This document shows, one piece after another, positions 8,553-17,239 of a DNA stretch of 64,000 bases. The notes below the pieces were generated by a model, which saw only the letters and a program-made list of their open reading frames with translations, had not been told where the DNA came from and did no database searches. A program made the translations under genes and the position numbers. The stretch covers positions 806,001 through 870,000 of the forward strand of contig CAVTAR010000001.1 in assembly GCA_963732775.1 (NCBI GenBank), in the 5' to 3' direction. Positions within the stretch are counted from its first letter, which is position 1. Each line of letters opens with the position of its first letter. Origin of the DNA: CAVRQM01 sp963732775 (GTDB lineage Bacteria > Pseudomonadota > Alphaproteobacteria > Acetobacterales > Acetobacteraceae).

Positions 8553-9737
8553 TCACAGGCCCGCCGTCTCGGTCGTCGTATCGGCGGGCGGCCATTCCGG
8601 GTCGGGCGAGAGCGCGCCGGCGGCGACCCGCACGCCGGCCGCGATGCCGCGCAGCGGCGCGAAGATCTCGGCGTCGGGGCCGGTGAGGAACACCTGCGCG
8701 GGCAGCCTCGCCAGGGCGGCGAACAGCGCCTCGCGCCGGGTGCGGTCGAGGTGGACAGCCGGCTCGTCCAGCAGCAGCAGCGGTGCTGCGCCGCGCGTGC
8801 GGGCGAGCAGGGCGGCGTGGCCCAGGACGACGCCGAGCAGCAGCGCCTTCTGCTGCCCGGTGCTGGCCCGCGCCGCCGCAAGCCCGGTCGCGGCATCGGC
8901 CAGGGCCAGGTCGGCGCGGTGCGCCCCCAGCGCCGTGCGCCCGGCGGCGGCATCGCGCGCGCGGGAGCCGGCGAGGCGGGCGCGCAAGGTTTCCTCCACG
9001 GCGAGCGCCGGGGCCTCGGCCAGCAGTTCGGCGACCGGGCCGAGCAAGGCGAGCCGCGCGGTCGGGAACGGATCGGCCGCACCGGCGGCCAGCGTCGCGT
9101 CGAGCCGCGCGATCAGCCCGGCCCGGGCAGCAGTGACGGCCACCGCATGCCGGGCGAGCGACTCCTCCACGCCCGCAAGCCAGGCGCGGTCGGCGCGCGC
9201 GGCACCCAGCAGCCGGTGGCGGCCGGCCAGCGCCGTGTCGTGCGCGGCCAGTTGCCGCGCGTGCTGCGGTTCCAGCGCGAACACGAGGCGGTCGAGGAAG
9301 CGCCGGCGGGCACTGGCACCCTCGACGAACAGCCGGTCCATCTGCGGCGTGAGCCACACCGCGGCGACCCGCTCGGCGACCTCGGCCTGCGCGCGCGGCG
9401 TCGCGCCATCAAGGCGGAACACCCGGCGCTCGGCCGGGCCGTCGGGCGGGCTGCCGGTGCCGATCTCGGCCTCGCCCAGCGGCGTCGTGAGCCGCGCCGC
9501 GACCGCCCAGCCGCTCGTCGTCCCCTCGCTCGGCAACTCCGCGAGCCGTGCGCCGCGCAGCCCGCGCCCCGGCACCAGCAGCGAGATCGCCTCCAGCAGG
9601 TTGGTCTTGCCGCTGCCGTTCGGCCCGGACAGCACGGTGATGCCGGGATGCGGCTGCCAGACCAGGGCCGGGTAGTTGCGGTATCGCGTCAGCGCCAGCC
9701 GCCGCAGCCGGAGCGGCGGCAAGGCGGCCGGGATCAC
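8553..9737 (-). CDS. recF: DNA replication and repair protein RecF
   Basis: The 394-aa product has the RecF layout: N-terminal LTRYRNY segment, Walker A GPNGSGKTN near residue 42, an ABC-type signature region (STGQQKALLLGVVL) and a Walker B segment LLLLDEPAVHLD. RecF loads RecA at gapped DNA with RecO and RecR. Its ATG overlaps the stop of dnaN by four bases, so translation of the two is coupled. The Ala/Arg-rich middle is typical of high-G+C relatives. Confidence 0.95.
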   Translation of the reverse strand: MIPAALPPLRLRRLALTRYRNYPALVWQPHPGITVLSGPNGSGKTNLLEAISLLVPGRGLRGARLAELPSEGTTSGWAVAARLTTPLGEAEIGTGSPPDGPAERRVFRLDGATPRAQAEVAERVAAVWLTPQMDRLFVEGASARRRFLDRLVFALEPQHARQLAAHDTALAGRHRLLGAARADRAWLAGVEESLARHAVAVTAARAGLIARLDATLAAGAADPFPTARLALLGPVAELLAEAPALAVEETLRARLAGSRARDAAAGRTALGAHRADLALADAATGLAAARASTGQQKALLLGVVLGHAALLARTRGAAPLLLLDEPAVHLDRTRREALFAALARLPAQVFLTGPDAEIFAPLRGIAAGVRVAAGALSPDPEWPPADTTTETAGL

Positions 9738-10861
9738 ACCCGCATCGGCATCAGCACGTAGAGCGCCGAGGGGTCGGCCGCGTCCTGCACCACCGTCGGC
9801 GCGGCGCCGTCGGAGAAGCGGAACTCCACGCGCTCGCCGATCTGCTCGGTGATGTCGTTTAGGTAGCGCGCCTGGAAGCCGATCTCGAGCGGGGTTGCGC
9901 TGTACTGCACCCGCTCGCCGTCCAGCTCCTCGCTCGCCGTGCCCTGCTCGGGGCTCGACGCCGACAAGGTCAGCAGGTCGCGCGCGAGCGTCAGCTTCAC
10001 CGGCCGCGCCTTCTCGCTGGAGATCGCCGAGACCCGACCGACCGCATCGGCGAAATCCTTCTTGCCGACGTGCAGCACCTTGTCGTTGTCGCGCGGGATG
10101 ACGCGCTCGTATTCGGGGAAGGTGCCGTCGATCAGCTTGCTGGTCAGCGTCACGGTGCCGATACGGAACTGGATGCGCGTCTCGGACAGCGCAATCTCGA
10201 TCGGCGCGGGGGTCTCGTCGATCAGCTTGCGCAGTTCGGCCACCGTCTTGCGTGGCACGATCACGCCCGGCATCCCGGCCGCGCCCTCCGGCTCCGGCTC
10301 CACCTGCACGCGCGCCAGGCGATGGCCGTCGGTGGCGACCGCACGCAGCGCCGGGCCGTCCTCGCCACGGGTCTCGTGCAGGTAGATGCCGTTCAGGTAG
10401 TAGCGCGTCTCCTCGCTGGAGATGGCGAACCGCGTGCGGTCGATCAGGCCGCGCAGCGTCAGCGCCGGGAGCTGGAACTTGTGCGGCAGGGCGCCCGCCG
10501 TCATCGACGGAAAATCTTCTGCCGGCAACACGACGAGGCTCGTGGCATAGCGCCCGGCGCGCAGCTTCAGAGGCGTGTCGCCGTCCGGATGGTCGAGCTC
10601 GATCTCGGCGGTCTCGGGCAGCCGGCGGACAATCTCGTACAGCGTCGCAGCCGGCGCGGTGCAGACGCCGTCGCGGCTGGCGCTGGCGGCCACGTCCTCG
10701 ACGATGGCGATCTCCATGTCGGTGGCGGTGAGCGTCAGGCCGCCATCCTTCACCCGCAGCATGACGTTCGCGAGGATCGGGATGGTGTTGCGCTTCTCGA
10801 CCACGCTCTGCACGTGGGCCAGGGCCCGCAGCAGGGTCGCCCTATCGGCTCTGAACTTCAT
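9734..10861 (-). CDS. dnaN: DNA polymerase III beta sliding clamp
   Basis: The 375-aa product begins MKFRADRATLL and ends VLMPMRV, both typical of DnaN; ETRYYLNGIY, ATDGHRLA and DGTFPEYERVIP are conserved clamp segments. It forms the ring that tethers the replicative polymerase. ATG 10861 is chosen because the family starts at this Met; the reading frame is open further upstream. The stop overlaps the recF start. An MgtC-like gene separates it from dnaA, which is unusual for this otherwise compact cluster. Confidence 0.96.
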   Translation of the reverse strand: MKFRADRATLLRALAHVQSVVEKRNTIPILANVMLRVKDGGLTLTATDMEIAIVEDVAASASRDGVCTAPAATLYEIVRRLPETAEIELDHPDGDTPLKLRAGRYATSLVVLPAEDFPSMTAGALPHKFQLPALTLRGLIDRTRFAISSEETRYYLNGIYLHETRGEDGPALRAVATDGHRLARVQVEPEPEGAAGMPGVIVPRKTVAELRKLIDETPAPIEIALSETRIQFRIGTVTLTSKLIDGTFPEYERVIPRDNDKVLHVGKKDFADAVGRVSAISSEKARPVKLTLARDLLTLSASSPEQGTASEELDGERVQYSATPLEIGFQARYLNDITEQIGERVEFRFSDGAAPTVVQDAADPSALYVLMPMRV

Positions 10862-10956
10862 CCTGGCATCCTGGGTCCGCCCATCCTGGGTCCGCTCGAT
10901 TCGGGCTGCCAAGGATAGCAACCGGGCCTGCCTCGGCATAGCGGCCCCGGCGGGGC

Positions 10957-11700
10957 CTACTCCAGCGCGCCGTCGTCTGCCACCGTGCCGACGCCGACGA
11001 CGCCGTCGATCTCGGTCAGCCGTGCCACCAGATGCGCGACGGGCCGCTTGCCCCGGACCTGGAGGCAGAGCACGACGATGTCGCGCTGCGGCGCCACTGT
11101 CTCCACGCCCTCCAGGTCGCCCAAGTCCTCCGCAGCCTCGCGCGCCGCGGCCGAGCGCCGGTCGCGCTCCACCTCCACGGAATCGATGGCGAACCGCAGG
11201 CCGGTGCAGGCGATCAGGATGGCGCGCAGCAACCCGCGGCCGTCGTGGTAGGAGATGCGCAGCCGCGTGGCGGCCCGGCGCTTGCGGGGCAGGCGGCGCT
11301 CGATCACCGGGAAGCCCAGCATGATGACGAAATGTCCGGCGGTCGTTGCCACAGCCAGCACCGGCAGGCCGGCGCCGCAGGCCATGCCCAGGGCCGCGGT
11401 CATCCAGATCGAGGCGGCCGTGGTCAGGCCGCGCACCACCTCGCGGCGCATGAAGATGACGCCGCCGCCGATGAAGCCGATGCCGGAGACGACTTGGGCC
11501 GCGACCCGCGTTGGATCGGCCACCTCGCGGCCGTTCACGAGCACGTCGGCGAAGCCGTATTTCGAGACGAGCATGAACAGGGCGGAGGCGAGGCCGACCA
11601 GCGTGTAGGTCCGCAGCCCGGCGCTTTTCTGCCGGTATTCCCGCTCGAGCCCGACCAGGGCCGACAGCAGGAAGGCCAGCGCCAGTTCGCCGAGTTGAAG
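10957..11700 (-). CDS. MgtC/SapB-family membrane protein, start codon not found
   Basis: The frame encodes an MgtC-like protein of about 248 residues: N-terminal hydrophobic helix followed by a VGLEREYRQK motif, then GSG-like elements (VVSGIGFIGGGVIF) and TTAASIWMTAALGMACG, and a C-terminal soluble ACT-like domain. These are hallmarks of MgtC/YhiD proteins, which modulate membrane energetics and survival at low magnesium. The frame's only ATG (11574) would drop the first helix and the family motif; the homologous frame runs to at least 11700 but shows no ATG, GTG or TTG at a fitting place. I infer a lost start or an indel near 11700-11720. It sits between dnaA and dnaN on the same strand. Confidence 0.75.
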   Translation of the reverse strand, partial: LQLGELALAFLLSALVGLEREYRQKSAGLRTYTLVGLASALFMLVSKYGFADVLVNGREVADPTRVAAQVVSGIGFIGGGVIFMRREVVRGLTTAASIWMTAALGMACGAGLPVLAVATTAGHFVIMLGFPVIERRLPRKRRAATRLRISYHDGRGLLRAILIACTGLRFAIDSVEVERDRRSAAAREAAEDLGDLEGVETVAPQRDIVVLCLQVRGKRPVAHLVARLTEIDGVVGVGTVADDGALE

Positions 11701-11767
11701 CGTGTTCTGCGGGGCTAACGTCCGGTGCGCTCCGAGTGCGTTCCTGCCTCGTTCCGCGAGGCCGCGT

Positions 11768-13201
11768 TCAGATCGATTCGAGCATCCGCCGCAGCAGCTC
11801 CACGTCCTCGGCGAACGCCGCGTCGAGCAGCATCAGCTCGCTCACCCGGCTCACCGCGTGCATCACCGTGGTGTGGTCGCGGTTGCCGAACTTGCGCCCG
11901 ATCTCGGGCAGGCTGCGGCTGGTGAGCTGCTTGGCGAGGTACATCGCCACCTGCCGCGGCCGTGCCACGGCGCGCGCGCGGCGGGCCGAGCTCATGTCCG
12001 ACAGCCGCATGTTGTAGTGCTCGGCGACGCGCTTCTGGATCTCCTCGATGGTGAGCTTGCGGTCGTGCGCCTTCAGCACGTCGTGCAGCACCTCCTGCGT
12101 CGTCTCGAGCGTGATGGCGCGGTCGAACAGGTTGGCGTGCGCGACCAGGCGGTTCAGCGCGCCCTCCAGCTCGCGGATGTTGCTGGTGATCTTGTGCGCC
12201 AGCAGCTCCAGCACGCGGGCCGGCACCGGCACGCCGGCGCGCCCCGCCTTGGCCTCCAGGATCGAGACCCGCAGCTCGAAGGTGGTCGCGTGCAGGTCGG
12301 CGACCATGCCGTAGGCGAGCCGGGTGCGCACCCGCTCCTCCAGGCCCGACATGTCCGACGGCGGCTTGTCGGCCGACACCACGATCTGCTTGCCGGAATC
12401 GACCAGGGCGTTGAAGGTGTGGAAGAACTCCTCCTGCGTCGCATCCTTGCCGATGAGGAATTGCAGGTCGTCGATCATCAGCACGTCGACGCTGCGGTGC
12501 TGGTCCTTGAACTCGAGCGTGGCCTGGGTGCGGATCGCCTGGATGAAGCGGGTCATGAACTTCTCCGCCGTCATGTAGGCGACCGTCACCGGCCGGCCCG
12601 GGCGCGAGGCGCCGCCGAGCCCGGTCAGCTCCCAGGCGATGGCGTGCATCAGGTGGGTCTTGCCGAGGCCGACGCCGCCGTACAGGAACAGCGGGTTGAA
12701 CCCCGGTGCCGCCGGCCGGTCCGCGACCCGGCGGGCGCAGGCATAGGCGAACTCGTTCGGCTTGCCGACGACGAAGCTCTCGAAGGTGAACTTCGGGTCG
12801 AGCGCCGCCGCCTCGGCCGCGCGCTCGTCGCTCGCCCGGCTGGCGCAGGCGGCCGGCGCCGGCTCCACGGCCGCGACCGGGCCGGCAACCGAGGCCGCGA
12901 CCGAGGCCCCCGCCGCCGCCTCGACGCCGCTGCCGACGCGGATGTCCACCCGACGGACCTGCTGGTTCTCGGCCTGCCACAGCGAGGTCAGCCGGTCGCC
13001 GTAATGCGTGCGCACCCAGTCGCGCATGAAGCGGGTCGGCAGGCGGACCGTGACCTCGTCGCCGTTGATGCCGGCGAGCGACATGTCGCGCAGCCAGTTG
13101 CGGTACTCCGCCTCGCCGACCTCGGTCTGCAGGCGCGTCCGCACGCGGGCCCATTGCAAGTCGATCGGATGCACGTCAGCGATCGGATGATCCACGGCCA
13201 T
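11768..13201 (-). CDS. dnaA: Chromosomal replication initiator protein DnaA
   Basis: The 477-aa product has all DnaA domains: an N-terminal helicase-interaction region (RNWLRDMSLA), an Ala-rich linker (about 95-140), an AAA+ domain starting TFESFVVGKPNEFAYA with Walker A GGVGLGKTH and Walker B VLMIDDLQF, and the C-terminal duplex-DNA-binding domain with RDHTTVMHAV. It unwinds the origin by binding DnaA boxes. The 300 bases upstream, which are distinctly richer in A+T, probably hold its promoter. I saw no consensus DnaA box there, so autoregulation is not supported by sequence. Confidence 0.97.
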   Translation of the reverse strand: MAVDHPIADVHPIDLQWARVRTRLQTEVGEAEYRNWLRDMSLAGINGDEVTVRLPTRFMRDWVRTHYGDRLTSLWQAENQQVRRVDIRVGSGVEAAAGASVAASVAGPVAAVEPAPAACASRASDERAAEAAALDPKFTFESFVVGKPNEFAYACARRVADRPAAPGFNPLFLYGGVGLGKTHLMHAIAWELTGLGGASRPGRPVTVAYMTAEKFMTRFIQAIRTQATLEFKDQHRSVDVLMIDDLQFLIGKDATQEEFFHTFNALVDSGKQIVVSADKPPSDMSGLEERVRTRLAYGMVADLHATTFELRVSILEAKAGRAGVPVPARVLELLAHKITSNIRELEGALNRLVAHANLFDRAITLETTQEVLHDVLKAHDRKLTIEEIQKRVAEHYNMRLSDMSSARRARAVARPRQVAMYLAKQLTSRSLPEIGRKFGNRDHTTVMHAVSRVSELMLLDAAFAEDVELLRRMLESI

Positions 13202-13504
13202 GCCCCATTTCTCCCCGCACCGTCCCCATCAGCGCCCGACGATCGAACTCCGGCCGTGCGCTCTATCGTCAGCAGACGAAGCGCGGAGTCTGGCGGGAGG
13301 TATTTCCGTTACGTCAGAAAGAAACGGTAGCGCGGAAAACCGGGGCGAGCAAAGGAAATTAACAATCGGCGGGTGTAATCATCCAGTAGAACGATTGTCT
13401 ATGCCGCGTCTACAACAAATGTATTCGGGAGCATCGCGAGCTCACAAACACGCAGGCAATCTGGTCTGCCCTGGACCGATCCGCAGCCGGGTCTCGATTA
13501 CGAC
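13202..13504. promoter_or_regulatory. Intergenic region between rpsT and dnaA
   Basis: This 303-base gap lies upstream of dnaA and downstream of rpsT, both on the minus strand. The stretch 13300-13460 is clearly richer in A+T than the surrounding genes, which fits the dnaA promoter. I looked for TTATCCACA-like DnaA boxes on both strands and for paired TTAA CtrA-type sites and found none. No open frame longer than chance is convincing. Confidence 0.45.
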
Positions 13505-13780
13505 TCAGGCGGGGGGCGGGGTCAATGCCTTCACGCGGGCCGACAGCCGCGACAGCTTGCGGGCGACCGTGTTCAGCTTGATCACGCCCTTGCCGGCCGC
13601 CCGCTGCATTTCCGGCTGCGCGGCCCGCAGCGCTGCCGCCGCGCCCGCCTTGTCGCCGCCGGCAATCGCCGTCTCGACCTTCTTCACGAAGGTGCGCATC
13701 CGCGACTTGCGGGCCTGGTTGCGCGCGGTGCGGGTCGCGGTCTGACGGATGCGCTTGCGCGCGGATGCGTTGTTGGCCAT
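13505..13780 (-). CDS. rpsT: 30S ribosomal protein S20
   Basis: A 91-aa, very basic protein starting MANNASARKRIRQ, with the helical pattern SRMRTFVKKVETAI and GVIKLNTVARKLSRLSARV that identifies S20, a 16S rRNA-binding protein. It sits between mutM and dnaA on the minus strand, as in many Alphaproteobacteria. S20 is often autoregulated at translation, but no leader element is evident here. Confidence 0.96.
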   Translation of the reverse strand: MANNASARKRIRQTATRTARNQARKSRMRTFVKKVETAIAGGDKAGAAAALRAAQPEMQRAAGKGVIKLNTVARKLSRLSARVKALTPPPA

Positions 13781-13919
13781 GGCTTCTGTGACACCCAGGA
13801 CTACGGACGGGTCGGCCGCGACACGGCGCGGCGGGGAGGGCGCGTTCTAGGCAGCCGCCCGGACCGAGTCAACACGCGGCGCGGCGCGGCGTGCTTCGTG
13901 TTGGGCGGTTCGGCTCGCC

Positions 13920-14759
13920 TCAGCGCTGCAGCAGGGGGCAGGAGAAGCTGCTTCGGCCGGCCTGCACCCGCCGCCGGATGCCGGGGCAGCCCGCCGCCCC
14001 CGGGCATTGCGGGCAGCGCTCGCCGGCCCGGCCGTAGACCCGCCAGGCGTGCTGGAACCAGCCGAGCTCGCCGTTCGGCTGCACGTAGTCGCGCAGGCTC
14101 GAGCCGCCGGCGGCGATCGCCTCCTCCAGCGTCTCGCGGATCGCCGGCACCAGCCGGGCGGCGCGGGCGCCGGGGATGCTGGCGGCCAGGCGGAACGGGC
14201 TGACGCGGGCGCGAAACAGCGCCTCGGCCACGTAGATGTTGCCGAGCCCGGCGACCACCCGCTGGTCGAGCAGGGCCGCCTTGACCGGCGTGCGCCGACC
14301 GGCCAGCGCCCGTTCCAGGTGCGCCACGTCGAAGCCGGCCTCCAGCGGTTCCGGACCGAGGCCGGCCAGCAGCCGGTGTTGCGCCTCGGCCGCGCTCGCC
14401 ACCAGATCGACCGAGCCGAAGCGCCGCGGGTCGATGAAGCCCACGCGCCAGCCGTCGTCGGTGACGAGCCGCAGGTGCTCGTGCGCGCCCGGCGCCGCGC
14501 CGTCGTCGAGTGCGGCCAGCATCCGGCCGGACATGCCGAGATGCAGCAGCAGCGAGGTGCCGCCGTCGAGCCGCATCAGGATGTATTTGCCGCGCCGCCG
14601 GAAGCCCGCGACGCGGGCGCCGGTCAGCCGGGCGGCGAGGCCGGGCGGGAAGGCCCAGCGCATGCCGGCGCGGTGCGTGCTGGCGCGGCGGATCGTGCGG
14701 CCCTCGAGCCGCGCGCGCAGGCCGCGCATCACGGTCTCGACCTCGGGGAGTTCCGGCAT
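13920..14759 (-). CDS. mutM: Formamidopyrimidine-DNA glycosylase
   Basis: The 279-aa product starts MPELPEVETV, giving the catalytic Pro2 and Glu3; GLGNIYVAEAL and the conserved basic Lys in RRTPVKAALLDQ are present. MutM removes 8-oxoguanine and ring-opened purines. The C-terminal zinc finger is odd: CPQC is followed by an inserted GAAGCPG segment, and the usual second CxxC ends as CPLLQR, so one Cys of the standard four is missing but a new Cys is present in the insertion. ATG 14759 is fixed by the N-terminal Pro. The gene diverges from ubiE with only 26 bases between the starts. Confidence 0.93.
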   Translation of the reverse strand: MPELPEVETVMRGLRARLEGRTIRRASTHRAGMRWAFPPGLAARLTGARVAGFRRRGKYILMRLDGGTSLLLHLGMSGRMLAALDDGAAPGAHEHLRLVTDDGWRVGFIDPRRFGSVDLVASAAEAQHRLLAGLGPEPLEAGFDVAHLERALAGRRTPVKAALLDQRVVAGLGNIYVAEALFRARVSPFRLAASIPGARAARLVPAIRETLEEAIAAGGSSLRDYVQPNGELGWFQHAWRVYGRAGERCPQCPGAAGCPGIRRRVQAGRSSFSCPLLQR

Positions 14760-14785
14760 GGGGAGCCACAGGATATAGCAGGTCC

Positions 14786-15562
14786 ATGGCGGACCCAATG
14801 GCGACCATGGCTGCCGCGACCTCGGAGGCGGCGACCACCGATTTCGGCTACCGCGCCGTGCCGGTGGCCGACAAGCGCCCGCTGGTGCGCGCCGTGTTCG
14901 ACAGCGTCGCGCCGCGCTACGACCTGATGAACGACCTGATGTCGCTCGGCCTGCACCGGGCGTGGAAGCGCCGCTTCGTCACCGCGCTCGATCCGCGGCC
15001 GGGGCGGCTGCTGCTGGACCTCGCCGGCGGCACTGGTGACATCGCGTTCGGCTGGCTGGCGCGGGGCGGCGGGCCGGCGCTGCTGTCCGACATCAACGTC
15101 GCGATGCTGGGCGTGGGCCAGAGGCGGGCGGTCGCGCGCGGCGTCGCGGGCCGGCTCGCGCTGCTGGCCGCCGACGCCGAGGCGCTGCCGCTGCCGGATC
15201 GCAGCGTGGACGTGGTCTCGATCGCCTTCGGCCTGCGCAACTGCACCGACAAGGACGCCGTGCTGCGCGAGGCGGTCCGCGTGCTGCGTCCGGGCGGCCG
15301 GTTCGGCTGCCTCGAGTTCTCCCGCGTGCAGGTGGCGGCGCTGGGGCCGGTGTACGACGCCTGGTCGTTCCGGGCCCTGCCGGCGCTGGGCCAGAGCATC
15401 GCGGGCGACGCCGACAGCTACCGCTACCTCGCCGAGAGCATCCGCACGTTCCCCGACCAGGAGCGGCTGGCCGCGATGATGGCCGGCGCGGGGTTCGAGC
15501 AGGTGAGGGTCGCGAACCTCTCCGGCGGCATCGCCGCGGTCCACACCGGCCGCCGGCTTTGA
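14786..15562 (+). CDS. ubiE: Ubiquinone/menaquinone biosynthesis C-methyltransferase UbiE
   Basis: The 258-aa product is a class I SAM methyltransferase with VFDSVAPRYDLMNDLMSLGLHRAWK, the SAM motif LLDLAGGTGDI, and the conserved FGLRNCTDKDAVLREAVRVL region (given here in parts: FGLRNCTD, VLRPGGRF). It methylates the quinone ring in ubiquinone synthesis at the inner membrane. ATG 14786 is chosen; ATG 14798 is possible. Its stop overlaps the TTG start of coaBC. The ubiB gene, which often lies between ubiE and coaBC in Alphaproteobacteria, is absent here. Confidence 0.94.
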   Translation: MADPMATMAAATSEAATTDFGYRAVPVADKRPLVRAVFDSVAPRYDLMNDLMSLGLHRAWKRRFVTALDPRPGRLLLDLAGGTGDIAFGWLARGGGPALLSDINVAMLGVGQRRAVARGVAGRLALLAADAEALPLPDRSVDVVSIAFGLRNCTDKDAVLREAVRVLRPGGRFGCLEFSRVQVAALGPVYDAWSFRALPALGQSIAGDADSYRYLAESIRTFPDQERLAAMMAGAGFEQVRVANLSGGIAAVHTGRRL

Positions 15563-16764
15563 GCCTCGCCGGCCGGTCCGTCCTGCTGATCGTGAGCGGC
15601 GGGATCGCGGCGTACAAGTCGCTGGAGCTGGTCCGCCTGCTGCGCCGCGAGGGGGCATCGGTACGCTGCGTGCTGACGGCGGCCGGCGCGCGGTTCGTGA
15701 CTGCGCTGTCGCTGGAGGCGCTGTGCGAGCAGCCGGTCCACAGCGACCTGTGGACGCTCGACGAGGCGAGCGGCATGGGCCACATCCAGCTTTCTCGCGC
15801 CGCCGACCTGGTGGTGGTGGCACCCGCCTCGGCCGACCTGCTGGCGCGCATGGCGGCGGGCCTGGCCGACGACCTGGCCAGCACGGTGCTGCTGGCGACC
15901 GATACGCCGGTGCTGGTGGCGCCGGCGATGAACGTGCGCATGTGGACGCATCAGGCGACGGCGGCCAATCTCGCGACGCTCCGGGGCCGCGGCGTGGCGG
16001 TGGTGGGGCCGGACGACGGGGCGATGGCGTGCGGCGAGTTCGGGCCGGGGCGGCTGGCCGAACCGCCGGCGATCCTGGCGACCATCGCGGCGATGCTGGG
16101 CGGCGGGCCGCTCGCCGGCCCGCTTGCTGGACGGCACGCGCTGGTGACGAGCGGGCCGACGCACGAGCCGATCGACCCGGTGCGCTACATCGCCAACCGC
16201 AGCAGCGGCCGGCAGGGGCACGCGATCGCCGGGGCGCTCGCTGCCTTGGGTGCGCGGACCACGCTGGTCAGCGGGCCGGTGGCGCTGCCCGACCCGCCGG
16301 GCGTGGAGGTCGTGCGGGTGGAGACGGCGGCCGACATGCTGGCGGCCTGCCTCGCGGCGCTGCCGGCCGACGTCGCGGTGTGCGCGGCCGCCGTGGCGGA
16401 CTGGCGGGCCGCCGAGGCGGGGACGGAGAAGATGAAGAAGCGCGCCGACGGGACGCCGCCCACGCTGGCGCTGGCCGAGAATGCGGACATCCTGGCGACG
16501 CTCGCCAGGGCCGGGCCGGGCCGGCCGCGCCTGGTGGTGGGGTTCGCCGCCGAGACCGAGCGGCTGCTGGAACATGCCGCCGAGAAGCGGGCGCGGAAAG
16601 GGTGCGACTGGGTGGTGGCCAACGACGTGAGCGAGGGCGTGTTCGGGGCCGCCGAGAACCAGGTGGTGCTGCTGACGGCCGAGGACGCGGAGCCCTGGCC
16701 GCGGGCGGCCAAGACCGCGATTGCCGAGCGGCTCGCGCGGCGGATCGCGGCGGCGCTCGCGTGA
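15559..16764 (+). CDS. coaBC: Phosphopantothenoylcysteine decarboxylase / synthetase (bifunctional)
   Basis: The 401-aa product fuses an N-terminal flavin decarboxylase (CoaC; IVSGGIAAYKS, active-site His in SGMGHIQLSR, substrate loop PAMNVRMW) with a C-terminal synthetase (CoaB; VTSGPTHEPIDPVRYIANRSSG in parts, AAVADWR, KMKK). It carries out two steps of coenzyme A synthesis. The start is a TTG at 15559 that overlaps the ubiE stop; no ATG lies nearby in frame. Its stop overlaps the GTG start of dut, so ubiE-coaBC-dut form a tightly coupled operon. Confidence 0.95.
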   Translation: MSLAGRSVLLIVSGGIAAYKSLELVRLLRREGASVRCVLTAAGARFVTALSLEALCEQPVHSDLWTLDEASGMGHIQLSRAADLVVVAPASADLLARMAAGLADDLASTVLLATDTPVLVAPAMNVRMWTHQATAANLATLRGRGVAVVGPDDGAMACGEFGPGRLAEPPAILATIAAMLGGGPLAGPLAGRHALVTSGPTHEPIDPVRYIANRSSGRQGHAIAGALAALGARTTLVSGPVALPDPPGVEVVRVETAADMLAACLAALPADVAVCAAAVADWRAAEAGTEKMKKRADGTPPTLALAENADILATLARAGPGRPRLVVGFAAETERLLEHAAEKRARKGCDWVVANDVSEGVFGAAENQVVLLTAEDAEPWPRAAKTAIAERLARRIAAALA

Positions 16765-17213
16765 CCGAGCCGCTGCCGATCCTGGTCGAGCGTCTTCCCC
16801 ATGCCGACGGATTGCCGCTGCCGGCCTATGCGACCGCCGCCGCGTCGGGTATGGACCTGCTGGCCGCGGTGACCGCGGACCTGGTGCTGGCGCCCGGAGC
16901 CCGCGCGCTGGTGCCGACCGGGCTGCGCGTCGCCCTGCCGCCGGGGCACGAGTGGCAGATCCGGTCGCGCTCGGGGCTCGCGCTCCGGCACGGTGTCACG
17001 GTGGCCAACAGCCCCGGCACGGTCGACGAGGATTTTCGCGGCGAGGTGGGAGTGATCCTGGTCAACCTCGGCGCCGAGCCGTTCGTGGTGACGCGCGGGA
17101 TGCGGGTGGCGCAGGCCGTGCTGGCCCCGGTGGCGCGCGCCCGGCTGGAACTGGCGAGCCGGCTCGAGGCGACGCCGCGCGGGCAGGGCGGGTTCGGCAG
17201 CACGGGAGCATAA
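16761..17213 (+). CDS. dut: Deoxyuridine 5'-triphosphate nucleotidohydrolase
   Basis: The 150-aa product shows the trimeric dUTPase motifs in order: AASGMDLLAA, RSRSGLALRHG, NSPGTVDEDFRGEV, and the C-terminal RGQGGFGSTG loop. It hydrolyses dUTP to dUMP, keeping uracil out of DNA. The GTG start at 16761 overlaps the coaBC stop by four bases. Length and motif order are normal for the family. Confidence 0.95.
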   Translation: MTEPLPILVERLPHADGLPLPAYATAAASGMDLLAAVTADLVLAPGARALVPTGLRVALPPGHEWQIRSRSGLALRHGVTVANSPGTVDEDFRGEVGVILVNLGAEPFVVTRGMRVAQAVLAPVARARLELASRLEATPRGQGGFGSTGA

Positions 17214-17239
17214 CGGGTGCAAACGAGGGGAAAGCCGCG

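Noticed and set aside
6043..9357. gyrB extended to 1104 residues
   Set aside because: The extra N-terminal part is an antisense-like frame of recF without homology; GyrB starts at 8490.
13202..13504. Chromosomal origin (oriC) next to dnaA
   Set aside because: No TTATCCACA-like boxes or clustered near-matches were seen on either strand. The A+T-rich stretch alone fits a promoter.
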